Assembly: GCA_910585605.1 (NCBI GenBank) | Contig: CAJUFL010000064.1 | Span: 1 to 20,198, forward strand | DNA from: an uncultured Lachnospiraceae bacterium | Lineage (GTDB): Bacteria; Bacillota; Clostridia; Lachnospirales; Lachnospiraceae | DNA length: 20,198 nt | Direction: 5' to 3' | Shown: positions 1-7,360 of the stretch, piece by piece | Layout of the letters: every line of letters starts with the position of its first letter | Position numbering within the stretch: the first letter of the stretch is position 1 | Translations under genes and position numbers: made by a program | The notes under the pieces: generated by a model | What the model was told of the DNA's origin: nothing | The model's database searches: none | What the model saw: the letters and a program-made list of their open reading frames with translations, nothing else

Positions 1-92
1 GCGAAGGAGCGAAAGCGGGGACGGACGAGAACAGCAGGGTATTTCCCCACAGCGAACCCCACCAACCCCTCATGTTGAAAGCGTCCCCCTTA
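1..92. repeat. GC-rich, C-run-rich intergenic segment (possible REP-like repeat, cut by window edge)
   Basis: This stretch beyond the dusB stop is much richer in G+C than its surroundings. Plus-strand C runs of four or five lie at 45-48, 57-60, 66-69 and 85-89. GGGGACG at 17-23 is the inverted complement of CGTCCCC at 82-88, which would close a loop of about 58 nt. Short GCGAA/GAAAGCG motifs recur. No open reading frame with a ribosome site is visible. It looks like part of a dispersed palindromic repeat, but the left end is cut off and no second copy is present in this window. Confidence 0.35.
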
Positions 93-1064
93 CTAAGATA
101 AACAAGAATTTTGCCATAAATGTAATAGGGTTTCCAGGTCGGAAAAACTTTCCACATGGTTTACTTCATCTCTGAGTTTGGAAGAATTGGGATAACCGGT
201 AGTATACCATGCAACATGCTTGCGCATTTCATGGACCCCCGTATATTCTCCTTTGTACTCCACCATCATTTTGGCATGCCGGAGCATCAGTTCTATCATC
301 TCTGAAAGGGTGGGCTTTGGTGGAAGGTAACCTTTCTCAAAATATGTTTTAATCTGGGAAAAAATAAAAGGATTCCCTTTTGCTCCTCTTCCAATCATAA
401 AGGCATCACAACCGGTCTCTTCTTTCATGCGTATAATATCCTGTGGTGTACGCAAATCTCCATTACCGATAACAGGAATAGAAACTGCTTCCTTTACCTG
501 ACGGATAATCTCCCAGTCTGCAATACCGGAATAATACTCACTTCTCAGTCTTCCATGGACTGCAACAGCTGCACCACCACTCGCTTCAATTACCTTTGCA
601 ATCTCCACTGCATTTACATGATCCTCATCAAATCCTTTCCTGATCTTCACCGTAACAGGAATAGAAACTGCCTTTACCATAGCAGATACAATCTTCCCTA
701 CCAGTTCAGGCTGTTTCATCAGTGCAGAACCCTCGTTATTATTAACAATCTTCGGAACAGGACACCCCATATTAATATCAATAAAATCATAGCCTCTTTC
801 CTGAACTCTTGCTGCAATATCCGCCATAATTTCCGGTTCCGAACCAAACAGCTGTAGTCCAATGGGATGTTCTTCCTCCCGATATTCCATAAGCGGCATT
901 GTATTTCGATTATTATATAAAATTGCTTTTGCACTTACCATTTCTGTATACAAAACATCACAACCCTGTTCTTTGCAAAGCAAGCGAAAAGGCAGGTCAG
1001 TAATGCCTGCCATGGGAGCTAATATTAATTTATTGTGTAAATCTATCATTTCTTTTCCTGCCAT
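93..1064 (-). CDS. dusB: tRNA-dihydrouridine synthase (DusB-type)
   Basis: Flavoenzyme that reduces specific uridines in the tRNA D-loop to dihydrouridine, using FMN and NAD(P)H in the cytoplasm. The 323-residue protein has the full family pattern: FMN-binding LAPMAGITDLPFR near residues 15-27, the catalytic cysteine C101 in NMGCPVPK, K140 in VKIRKG, H170 in the VHGR motif, GNGDLRTP near 200-207 and the phosphate-binding IGRGAKGNP near 224-232. Length is normal for the family. The ATG is preceded by AGAGGT, and this ribosome site contains the TAG stop of the upstream coaX gene, so the two are probably translationally coupled. It is the last gene of a three-gene minus-strand operon. Assignment to DusB rather than another bacterial Dus rests on general similarity and on Firmicute gene order. 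Confidence 0.95.
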   Translation of the reverse strand: MAGKEMIDLHNKLILAPMAGITDLPFRLLCKEQGCDVLYTEMVSAKAILYNNRNTMPLMEYREEEHPIGLQLFGSEPEIMADIAARVQERGYDFIDINMGCPVPKIVNNNEGSALMKQPELVGKIVSAMVKAVSIPVTVKIRKGFDEDHVNAVEIAKVIEASGGAAVAVHGRLRSEYYSGIADWEIIRQVKEAVSIPVIGNGDLRTPQDIIRMKEETGCDAFMIGRGAKGNPFIFSQIKTYFEKGYLPPKPTLSEMIELMLRHAKMMVEYKGEYTGVHEMRKHVAWYTTGYPNSSKLRDEVNHVESFSDLETLLHLWQNSCLS

Positions 1065-1072
1065 ATGTACCT

Positions 1073-1837
1073 CTACTGTTTGTTATATAAAATATTAAGC
1101 CCTTTTAGAGTAAGATTGGGATCATAAAATTCAATACTATCTGTCTCATCATAAATAATCTTACCCAGCCCCCCTGTAGCCACCACTGTCATCTTATCAA
1201 GGTTGGCTTCTTCTTTTATCTTTTTGATGATGTATTCCGTCTGTCCAATATGTCCGTACACAAGACCGGATTGCATGGAAGAAATCGTATCCTTCCCCAG
1301 AATCTGATCTGGTTTTTTAATCTCAATTTTAGGAAGCTTGGCAGCATCCTGCCATAAAGCATGTGCTGCAATACGGATACCGGGCGAAGTCACACCTCCT
1401 GCCAAAGTAGCATCTTCCAACACAAGGTCGTGTGTAGTCGCCGTTCCATAGTCAACAACCAGAACCGGACCACCATATATTTCATATGCAGCCACAGCAT
1501 CCACAATACGGTCTGCTCCTACCTCTTTAGGATTTGGAATAGCAATTTTGATTCCCGTCTTAATTCCAGGTCCCACTTCAATCGGTCTGACATTAAAATA
1601 CTTAATCAGCCCATTTATAATATGATGGTTTACATCCGGCACAACAGAAGCCATAATCGCAGCATCCACATTCTCCCTGTGAAGCCCCTTGCTATGAAGT
1701 ATATTATAAAAGAAAATCCCATATTCGTCAGAGGTTCTGGGAATCTTTGTGGTCATTCGGAATGTTCCCTCAATCTCATTCTTATTAAATAATCCTATTG
1801 TAATATTAGTATTGCCAATATCTATTGCTAATAACAT
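1073..1837 (-). CDS. coaX: Type III pantothenate kinase
   Basis: Phosphorylates pantothenate to 4'-phosphopantothenate, the first step of coenzyme A synthesis. Type III enzymes are not feedback-inhibited by CoA and belong to the ASKHA fold. The 254-residue protein shows the N-terminal phosphate motif with D6 (AIDIGNTN), GADRIVDAVAAYE near residues 107-119 containing the conserved Asp109, DYGTATTHD near 129-137, GGVTSPGI near 147-154 and a C-terminal ATGGLG. The usual Phe in GTATTFD is His here, a minor change. The ATG has an AAGGGA site about nine bases upstream. It lies 23 bp after the small unknown gene and its stop overlaps the dusB ribosome site, so all three are one transcription unit. 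Confidence 0.96.
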   Translation of the reverse strand: MLLAIDIGNTNITIGLFNKNEIEGTFRMTTKIPRTSDEYGIFFYNILHSKGLHRENVDAAIMASVVPDVNHHIINGLIKYFNVRPIEVGPGIKTGIKIAIPNPKEVGADRIVDAVAAYEIYGGPVLVVDYGTATTHDLVLEDATLAGGVTSPGIRIAAHALWQDAAKLPKIEIKKPDQILGKDTISSMQSGLVYGHIGQTEYIIKKIKEEANLDKMTVVATGGLGKIIYDETDSIEFYDPNLTLKGLNILYNKQ

Positions 1838-1860
1838 AATTCCATTCCCTTCATCTACAT

Positions 1861-2199
1861 TTATTCCAAATCTAATTTCTCTCCCAAAAAGAATACCCTG
1901 TAATAAAGCTCCAGGCTTTCCAACAATTCTGCCTTTGTCTGCCGGAGCTGTTTAATCTTGAGTACACTTCCAATTTCATCATATAATAAATCACCCTGAT
2001 CAGACATAGTTATAAATTGAAGATTGGCCCCTTCATCAAACTCCATAGTCAATATGCCTCCAATATCTTCAGCAAACAACACACACATAGCCTGCAATTC
2101 ATCTTTGATCCCATCAGGCAATCCGTTAAAATCTGGATTCAGATAATATTTTTCTTCATATTTGGAAACTGCACACAAAATCTTATTTTTATCAGTCAT
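1861..2199 (-). CDS. Small uncharacterised protein (Lachnospiraceae DUF6145-like)
   Basis: About 112 residues, no signal peptide or membrane segment, acidic overall, with a central ILTMEFDEGANLQF strand-like stretch and a helical C-terminus. It resembles a family of about 110-residue proteins that I remember from Lachnospiraceae as DUF6145; I could not verify this and no function is known to me. The open frame extends upstream to 2286, but a good promoter places the transcript start near 2295 and AAGGAG lies just before a tandem ATG-ATG at 2202/2199. The second ATG has better spacing and gives MTDKNKILCAVSKYEEKYY; the first would add one Met. It is the first gene of the operon with coaX and dusB, so a housekeeping role is possible but unproven. 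Confidence 0.72.
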   Translation of the reverse strand: MTDKNKILCAVSKYEEKYYLNPDFNGLPDGIKDELQAMCVLFAEDIGGILTMEFDEGANLQFITMSDQGDLLYDEIGSVLKIKQLRQTKAELLESLELYYRVFFLGEKLDLE

Positions 2200-2301
2200 C
2201 ATGCTCTCCTTAATATATACTGCCAAAGCCCTCCAGAGCCTGTCCCGAAAATCTCCACTTAGATTCCGCCAGCCATATCTTGGCAATAATTGTATAAATG
2301 C

Positions 2302-2330
2302 ATTTTATCCTATTCACAAAGGGATTGCAA
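2302..2330 (-). promoter_or_regulatory. Sigma-A type promoter of the small protein-coaX-dusB operon
   Basis: On the minus strand TTGCAA (2325-2330) and TAAAAT (2302-2307) are separated by exactly 17 bp. The predicted start near 2295 leaves a leader of about 95 nt before the first gene. The leader contains two small hairpins (GCCA/TGGC and AATCT/AGATT) but matches no riboswitch I recognise. Confidence 0.7.
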
Positions 2331-2439
2331 CCTCTTTCAAGATTTGCTAAGATATAAGATAATATCGTTCAATATCTGTTTGATACATACTCAGATACTT
2401 TGAACAAAATATGCTAATATTTATGAAAAGAGGGCTATT

Positions 2440-3624
2440 ATGTTAAATCAAAACTTTATCGACATGTGTGGTCAAAAGTCCGTAATCCGTATGTTATCTG
2501 CATATGGCAGTGAACGTGCAAAAGAAATCGGTTATGAAAATGTCTTTGATTACAGTCTGGGCAATCCTTCCGTTCCTGCACCGGAATCCTTTACACAGGA
2601 AATGATTCGCCTTTTACAGGAAAACGATCCTGTTAGTCTCCACAGATATTCTCCAAGCCTTGGAATTGACTCTGTTAGAGAAGCCGTTGCAGATTCCTTA
2701 AACAACCGTTTTGATATGAGCTACGAAAAAAAGGATATCTTTATGGTAAGCGGAGCCGCCGGTGCTATCGCACATGCTGCCAGAGCCGTTACTGTGCCTG
2801 GAGATGAAATACTTACATTTGCTCCATTTTTCCCCGAATATATGCCATATATATCGGCTACGGGTGCTGTTCTAAAAGTAGTGCCTGCTGACATCAGTAC
2901 ATTTCAGATTAACTTTGATTCTTTTATAGATATGTTAAATGATAAAGTAATGGCTATTTTAATCAATACACCAAACAATCCTTCCGGAATCGTATATTCC
3001 ACGGAAACCATAGATAAATTAGCAATGATTCTTGCTGAAAAAGAAGAAGAATTTGGTCACCCCATTTATCTTATTTCGGATGAACCATACCGCGAGATTG
3101 TATTTGACGGTGTAGACTCCCCTTTTATCGCAGCACATTATAATAATACAATTACCTGTTACTCCTTCAGCAAATCTCTATCACTTCCGGGAGAAAGAAT
3201 TGGTTATATCGCTGTCAATCCTGCCTGTGAAGATTCTTCTTTATTAGTAGATATGTTTGGCCAGATTTCCCGCGGCATCGGACACAACTGCCCACCAAGC
3301 ATTATACAGCTGGCTGTCTCTAAATCATTATATGATACCGCTGATTTATCAGTCTATGAGACTAATAAAAATTTACTGTATACCGAATTAACCAAAATGG
3401 GATTTGAAATCGTGGAACCGGGCGGAACCTTTTATATGTTCCCAAAAGCTTTAGAAGCTGATGCAGTCGCATTTTCTGATAAAGCAAAAGCTTTAGACTT
3501 ATTATTAGTACCAAGTGATACATTTGGTGTCAAAGGACATTTCCGCATCAGCTACTGTATCCCTACAGAAAAAGTAGAGCGTTCTATTCCTGTTTTCCAA
3601 AAACTAGCTGATATGTACATATAA
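2440..3624 (+). CDS. PLP-dependent class I/II aminotransferase
   Basis: Fold-type I aminotransferase, probably acting on an amino acid such as aspartate, alanine or an aromatic substrate; the sequence does not decide which. Visible residues: N180 in NTPNNPSG (near 177-183), D214 and Y217 in SDEPY that hold the pyridine ring, the Schiff-base lysine K245 in YSFSKSLSLPGERIGY, and R369 in HFRISYC that binds the substrate carboxylate. The 394-residue length is typical and no signal peptide is present. The ATG is preceded by AGAGGG at good spacing. It stands alone on the plus strand, divergent from the coaX operon and convergent with the lipoprotein gene, so the neighbours give no substrate clue. 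I saw no convincing promoter in the 2340-2430 region. Confidence 0.9.
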   Translation: MLNQNFIDMCGQKSVIRMLSAYGSERAKEIGYENVFDYSLGNPSVPAPESFTQEMIRLLQENDPVSLHRYSPSLGIDSVREAVADSLNNRFDMSYEKKDIFMVSGAAGAIAHAARAVTVPGDEILTFAPFFPEYMPYISATGAVLKVVPADISTFQINFDSFIDMLNDKVMAILINTPNNPSGIVYSTETIDKLAMILAEKEEEFGHPIYLISDEPYREIVFDGVDSPFIAAHYNNTITCYSFSKSLSLPGERIGYIAVNPACEDSSLLVDMFGQISRGIGHNCPPSIIQLAVSKSLYDTADLSVYETNKNLLYTELTKMGFEIVEPGGTFYMFPKALEADAVAFSDKAKALDLLLVPSDTFGVKGHFRISYCIPTEKVERSIPVFQKLADMYI

Positions 3625-3668
3625 TTTATTTGAATATACAATTAATCCAAAGGTATTTTCTTAATACA

Positions 3669-3722
3669 AAAATGCACAAACATAATAAAGCGGGTAACTT
3701 CCTGAATATGTTTGTGCATTTT
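3669..3722. terminator. Long inverted repeat between convergent genes (bidirectional terminator)
   Basis: A perfect 16-bp inverted repeat, AAAATGCACAAACATA at 3669-3684 and its complement at 3707-3722, separated by 22 nt. The arms end in AAAA/TTTT, so either strand gives a hairpin followed by a short U tract. It lies between the 3' ends of the aminotransferase and the minus-strand lipoprotein gene, where a shared terminator is expected. Confidence 0.8.
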
Positions 3723-3761
3723 CATTGTCCTCATTTTATCTGACAACCTTTTCTAAAATAG

Positions 3762-4880
3762 CTATTTTGAACTGTCCTGAATTAAGTTTTCTTTCTCCAT
3801 TTTTTTTGCAATCTTTGATATATCAAGGTTTTTCCAAATAGCACCTACCATATCGTTTTCCATATCTACTTCAACAGTCTGTAACCATTCATTTTTCTTT
3901 TCCGAAAGCTGTTGCTGAACTTTTTGTGACACTGATGCTTCTATATAATACTGTTTATATTCCTCATCATTTGTCTTAATCATTTTCACAACCATATATC
4001 CAAGATCATCTTCATAAACTTCTGATATATCCCCTTCTTTCATATCCTGAATGAGATTATTTAATTCTTCCGAATATGCACCTTTATATGCCCTTAATGT
4101 ATCAGAATAATCCTTAATCTTATACTCCTCTGCCAGTTTTTCTGCATCCTCACCATCCATAAGACGCTTTCTTGCATCTTCTGCTAAAGCTTTTTGCTCC
4201 TCCAGCTTCTCACTGCTTAATTTTACATTATTCCCTGCACTATCTACCACTGCCTTTCCGTCTTCACCATATTCTACAGTAGGAAACAACAGATAATAAA
4301 GTTCAAAAAATTCCTTATCCTTTAAATCTTTTTCTGCTTCCTGCGTAAGCTCTTCTTGCAGTTCTTTTGTTGCATTATCATTTAATATTGTTAAATAACG
4401 TTGTTTATAGAACAAATCTGTTACCGTATCTCTGGATATACCATATCCTTCTAAGAACTCTTCCGAAAAGGTCTTATAATATTTATCAACCACGGCATCC
4501 ATTTCCTCTTTTTCCTTTTCTGTCAATTCTATTCCGTTCTTTTTTGCATATTGATATTGAATCTCATCTGTTCTTAATTGAGAAATAATCTGCTCCTTAT
4601 AAGTTGACATATTGTCTTTTACAGAGCTGCCATCTGCCATCTTAAAGGTATACAAAAACTGAATGACATACAGATAGACATAATCCAGTTTTATCACTTC
4701 ATCACCTATCTTGATTACATCTGTATTCTTTGCATCTTCAGGAGCTATTACCTTTATCGTCTCCTTAGCAGAATCAATTTCTGAACCTGTTGAATTCGAT
4801 GATATATCTGAATTACTGCACCCTGTACATGCAATAAGCATCATTCCCACAAGTATACTACTTATTATTTTTCTCCACAT
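3762..4880 (-). CDS. Parvulin/SurA-like lipoprotein (PrsA-type foldase, histidines missing)
   Basis: Predicted extracytoplasmic folding factor anchored by lipid. The 372-residue protein begins with a short signal peptide and a lipobox, LIAC, giving C18 as the likely modified cysteine (C21 is a less canonical alternative). A Ser/Thr-rich linker follows, then a SurA-N-like helical region (about 55-170) and a region with the layout of a parvulin domain (about 191-302), including GDISEVYEDDLGYMVVKM. The histidines that normally mark parvulin active sites are Tyr (FELYYLLF) and Met (GYMVV), so catalysis is doubtful and a chaperone role is more likely. A paralogue with the same architecture is at 13394-14389. 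The ATG has GGAGG eight bases upstream and the gene has its own promoter. Confidence 0.8.
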   Translation of the reverse strand: MWRKIISSILVGMMLIACTGCSNSDISSNSTGSEIDSAKETIKVIAPEDAKNTDVIKIGDEVIKLDYVYLYVIQFLYTFKMADGSSVKDNMSTYKEQIISQLRTDEIQYQYAKKNGIELTEKEKEEMDAVVDKYYKTFSEEFLEGYGISRDTVTDLFYKQRYLTILNDNATKELQEELTQEAEKDLKDKEFFELYYLLFPTVEYGEDGKAVVDSAGNNVKLSSEKLEEQKALAEDARKRLMDGEDAEKLAEEYKIKDYSDTLRAYKGAYSEELNNLIQDMKEGDISEVYEDDLGYMVVKMIKTNDEEYKQYYIEASVSQKVQQQLSEKKNEWLQTVEVDMENDMVGAIWKNLDISKIAKKMEKENLIQDSSK

Positions 4881-4924
4881 TTCTGTTTTCCTCCAAATAT
4901 TATAAAATAAACTGCACTTCTGCT

Positions 4925-4953
4925 ATTTTATTATAAATTGGAAAACCTTTCAA
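4925..4953 (-). promoter_or_regulatory. Sigma-A type promoter of the parvulin-like lipoprotein gene
   Basis: Minus-strand TTGAAA (4948-4953) and TAAAAT (4925-4930) with a 17-bp spacer. The predicted start is about 40 nt upstream of the ATG at 4880, so the gene is transcribed separately from the ABC operon that ends upstream of it. Confidence 0.7.
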
Positions 4954-5046
4954 CTCTTTTTCTCTATTTCATGGATAATTCACATTTGCAAAGACATGTT
5001 TTTTACTATTGTTTTTCATCTTCATTTAAGTTCCTGCACTACAAAA

Positions 5047-5138
5047 AATCTCACTTTGCGAGGTTCTCTGCCTGCGGCGGGTCGCTCTGGCAACACAATT
5101 CCTCTCCGCCGCAGTGTGATTCTGCCCGGAGAACTTTC
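5047..5138. repeat. GC-rich palindromic intergenic element
   Basis: This lies within the 337-bp gene-free stretch 4881-5217, which otherwise holds the lipoprotein promoter and the ABC operon terminator. A perfect 9-bp inverted repeat CTGCGGCGG (5072-5080) / CCGCCGCAG (5106-5114) is flanked by an outer GTTCTC (5063-5068) / GAGAAC (5129-5134). The element is far more GC-rich than the AT-rich DNA around it and contains no plausible gene. It has the look of a dispersed REP-like repeat; no second copy occurs in this window. Confidence 0.5.
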
Positions 5139-5146
5139 CTATAAAT

Positions 5147-5190
5147 AAAAAGACAGTCTGCTATCCCAAGATAACAAACTGTCTTTTTTT
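5147..5190 (-). terminator. Rho-independent terminator of the sugar ABC operon
   Basis: On the minus strand the arms at 5170-5188 and 5147-5165 form a continuous 19-bp stem with a four-base loop and end in a U tract. Two positions pair only as G.U wobbles on the minus strand and would be C.A mismatches on the plus strand, so the structure belongs to the minus-strand transcript. It starts about 27 nt after the stop of the last permease gene. Confidence 0.88.
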
Positions 5191-5217
5191 GTACGGCTGA
5201 TACCGTTACAAACTCTA

Positions 5218-6096
5218 TTATTCTTTTACACCGCCAAGTGCCACACCTGCAATGATGTACTTTGACAACGCAAAGTATACTACAAAGATTGGCAGTACGG
5301 TTACAAATAATCCAAGATAGATCATTCCGTAGTCTGCACGGAACTGCTCAGAACGCAGTGTCTGCACAAACATCGGCAGGGTGTTCTTTGACTTATCGAT
5401 CAGGATCATGCTCGGTGTGAACAGGTTGTTCCATGATGCGATGAATGCAAAGATCGCCTGGGTTGCCATCGCCGGTTTCATCAGCGGCAGCACGATCGTG
5501 TTAAAGGTCTTGAACTCGCCCGATCCGTCTATTCTTGCCGCTTCCACAATCTCCAGTGACAGCGCCTGTGCCATATACTGTCTCATAAAGTAGTATGTGG
5601 ATGGTGCCGCTACTGCCGGGATGATCAGCGGAAGGTATGTATTGTATAATCCTATCGTCATCATGAACTGCATGAATCCGATGATGGATACCTGGGCCGG
5701 TATCATCATGATCGCCATAATGAAGGATGATGCAAAATTCTTCAGCTTGAAATTATACACCGTGATACCGTATGCCGTAAAGGTTGAAAAATATACCTGT
5801 AACAGCGTTGCCGGTACGGAGATCAGGCAGGAATTGAACATACATTTCCAAAGAGGCGCACCGATACCCTGTGATTTCTCAAGCAGTAGTGACAGGTTCC
5901 GCCCGAAATAAGTACTGGGTATGATAGAGAGACCTCTCTCAATGGCGTGAGTATCTCTGGTTGCATTTACTATCATGATATAAAACGGAATGATGCTTAA
6001 AAAGCACAGAATCACACATACGATCGTACGGATCACCTTCTGTGTATGAATCCATGCAGAATAACTCTGCTGTCCGTCATTTGCTTGCTTTGCCAT
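5218..6096 (-). CDS. Carbohydrate ABC transporter permease (second subunit, MalG/LacG type)
   Basis: One of two membrane subunits of a binding-protein-dependent sugar importer of the CUT1 type. The 292 residues contain about six hydrophobic segments (for example about 23-45, 88-112, 122-150, 155-172, 208-226, 262-285) and the cytoplasmic EAA loop, seen as EIVEAARIDGSGEFKTF near residues 182-198, which docks the ATPase. The N-terminal segment followed by a periplasm-side region and TM block is usual for MalG-like subunits. The start ATG has GGGAGGAG about eight bases upstream and lies 17 bp after the first permease gene. It is the last gene of the operon, followed by a strong terminator. The transported sugar cannot be inferred because no glycoside hydrolase or regulator is adjacent. 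Confidence 0.93.
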   Translation of the reverse strand: MAKQANDGQQSYSAWIHTQKVIRTIVCVILCFLSIIPFYIMIVNATRDTHAIERGLSIIPSTYFGRNLSLLLEKSQGIGAPLWKCMFNSCLISVPATLLQVYFSTFTAYGITVYNFKLKNFASSFIMAIMMIPAQVSIIGFMQFMMTIGLYNTYLPLIIPAVAAPSTYYFMRQYMAQALSLEIVEAARIDGSGEFKTFNTIVLPLMKPAMATQAIFAFIASWNNLFTPSMILIDKSKNTLPMFVQTLRSEQFRADYGMIYLGLFVTVLPIFVVYFALSKYIIAGVALGGVKE

Positions 6097-6113
6097 AATC
6101 TGCTCCTCCCTTC

Positions 6114-7097
6114 CTATTTGACAACTGCATGCTTCTGCTTCGACTCACGTTCGCGGGTCGCTGCAAAGAACACTAAGCTGATCACTAAAGTTACGAAGAA
6201 CAGTATCATGGATGCTGCTGCGGACTTACCCATATCCTTTGTAGTAAATCCTAACTTCCTGATATACATTGTGATGGTCTGCGATGCATAGGCAGGCAGT
6301 GCCTCACCGGTACCGGATACGTTAAACAGTGCCGGGATATCATACATCTGGAGTCCTCCGATGGCAGATGTTACCAGTGTATACTGCAGGATCGGCTTCA
6401 ACAGCGGCAGGGTGATGTCAAAAAAGGTCTGACGGCTGCTTGCACCGTCCACCATGGCTGCCTCATACAATGATGGGTTGATACCCAGTATTCCTGCGAT
6501 CAGCACGATCATGGTATTCCCATACCACATCCAGAACTGCATAAAGGCGATAAGCCCAACAGTTCCCGCCTTGCTTTCCATAAAGTCAAAGTTTTCACTA
6601 ATGATGCCTATACTTCTAAGCACTTTAGTGAAAGGACCACTGTTATTGAACAGTGAATAGAACAATACCGCAATGGTAGATGCCGTGATGATGTTCGGCA
6701 TGAACATCATGACCTTGAAGGCACCCTGTCCCTTTAATTTGACGGTTGTATCTGTAAACCATGATGCCAGAAGAAGTGACATCAGGATCTGTGGAATAAA
6801 GTTAAAAATCCACATGATCAATGTATTCTTGATGGACATGACGGTCATGGTGTCCAAAAATTTGGCACCCTCAACTACTTTGTACGAGCTGTCCGTGTTG
6901 ATCAATACTGACAGATAGTTGCTCAGTCCCACAAACTTCGGTCCCACCTGGGTCAGACCCCTGTAATAGTTTTCCACGAAACTGAGCCATACTGTATAGA
7001 TCAGCGGATACAGCTGAAAAACTGCATATACGATGAAAAATGGCGCAATGAACAGATATCCATACTTACCATATTCAACTGTCTTATTTTTTTTCAT
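6114..7097 (-). CDS. Carbohydrate ABC transporter permease (first subunit, MalF/LacF/UgpA type)
   Basis: Partner membrane subunit of the CUT1-type sugar importer. From the chosen ATG it has 327 residues with about six membrane segments and the EAA motif as LYEAAMVDGASSRQTF near residues 210-225. The reading frame continues upstream to 7151, but the extra residues (MGVRDKICC...) look untranslated, and MKKNKTVEYGKYGYLF is a typical start for the family. The ribosome site is only moderate (GGGGAAGTGAAGAGC before ATG); a GTG three codons upstream is a less likely alternative. By eye this gene and the next permease use more G/C in third positions than the binding-protein gene upstream. A structured intercistronic region of about 260 bp separates it from that gene. 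Confidence 0.92.
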   Translation of the reverse strand: MKKNKTVEYGKYGYLFIAPFFIVYAVFQLYPLIYTVWLSFVENYYRGLTQVGPKFVGLSNYLSVLINTDSSYKVVEGAKFLDTMTVMSIKNTLIMWIFNFIPQILMSLLLASWFTDTTVKLKGQGAFKVMMFMPNIITASTIAVLFYSLFNNSGPFTKVLRSIGIISENFDFMESKAGTVGLIAFMQFWMWYGNTMIVLIAGILGINPSLYEAAMVDGASSRQTFFDITLPLLKPILQYTLVTSAIGGLQMYDIPALFNVSGTGEALPAYASQTITMYIRKLGFTTKDMGKSAAASMILFFVTLVISLVFFAATRERESKQKHAVVK

Positions 7098-7154
7098 GCT
7101 CTTCACTTCCCCAAATATTATTTTGCAGCATATCTTATCACGAACCCCCAATTA

Positions 7155-7233
7155 GACATTTTATAAAATTAAAATGCTTTCTCAAGTATAATAAATATTA
7201 TCAACACATTGCATTTGCACTTTATAAAATGTC
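7155..7233 (-). other. Long-range inverted repeat in the leader of the first permease gene
   Basis: GACATTTTATAAA at 7155-7167 and its exact complement TTTATAAAATGTC at 7221-7233 form a perfect 13-bp inverted repeat 53 nt apart. On the minus-strand transcript the stem extends to about 17 bp because the next mismatch becomes a G.U pair, which suggests an RNA structure. It lies between the binding-protein stop hairpin and the permease start. Confidence 0.5.
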
Positions 7234-7282
7234 CAATAGCGGTTTGATGATGCTGATTACGGCAGATTACACCGTATTTTTT

Positions 7283-7326
7283 GTTTAATTATGCACCGAC
7301 AAAAACTGCCGGTGCATAACATAAAC
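7283..7326 (-). other. Intercistronic stem-loop after the binding-protein gene
   Basis: TTATGCACCG (7289-7298) and CGGTGCATAA (7310-7319) form a perfect 10-bp stem with an 11-nt loop; GTTTA (7283-7287) and TAAAC (7322-7326) extend it after a small bulge. No U tract follows on the minus strand, so it is not a typical terminator. In other sugar operons such hairpins protect the binding-protein mRNA and let it outnumber the permeases; that role here is inference. Confidence 0.6.
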
Positions 7327-7360
7327 CTAATTGATATCAGTTTGCTTGGTAAGCTCTCAA

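Noticed and set aside
1861..2286. Longer version of the small operon gene starting at 2286
   Set aside because: The promoter places the transcript start near 2295, leaving no room for a ribosome site, while AAGGAG precedes the ATGs at 2202/2199. The extra 28 residues look like translated leader.
2340..2439. Promoter for the aminotransferase gene
   Set aside because: Several -10-like TA-rich hexamers occur but none has a -35 box at acceptable spacing, so I list none.
7264..7282. TACGG/CCGTA hairpin followed by six T as a plus-strand terminator
   Set aside because: No plus-strand gene precedes it; on the transcribed minus strand it lacks a U tract. The 5-bp stem is probably chance.
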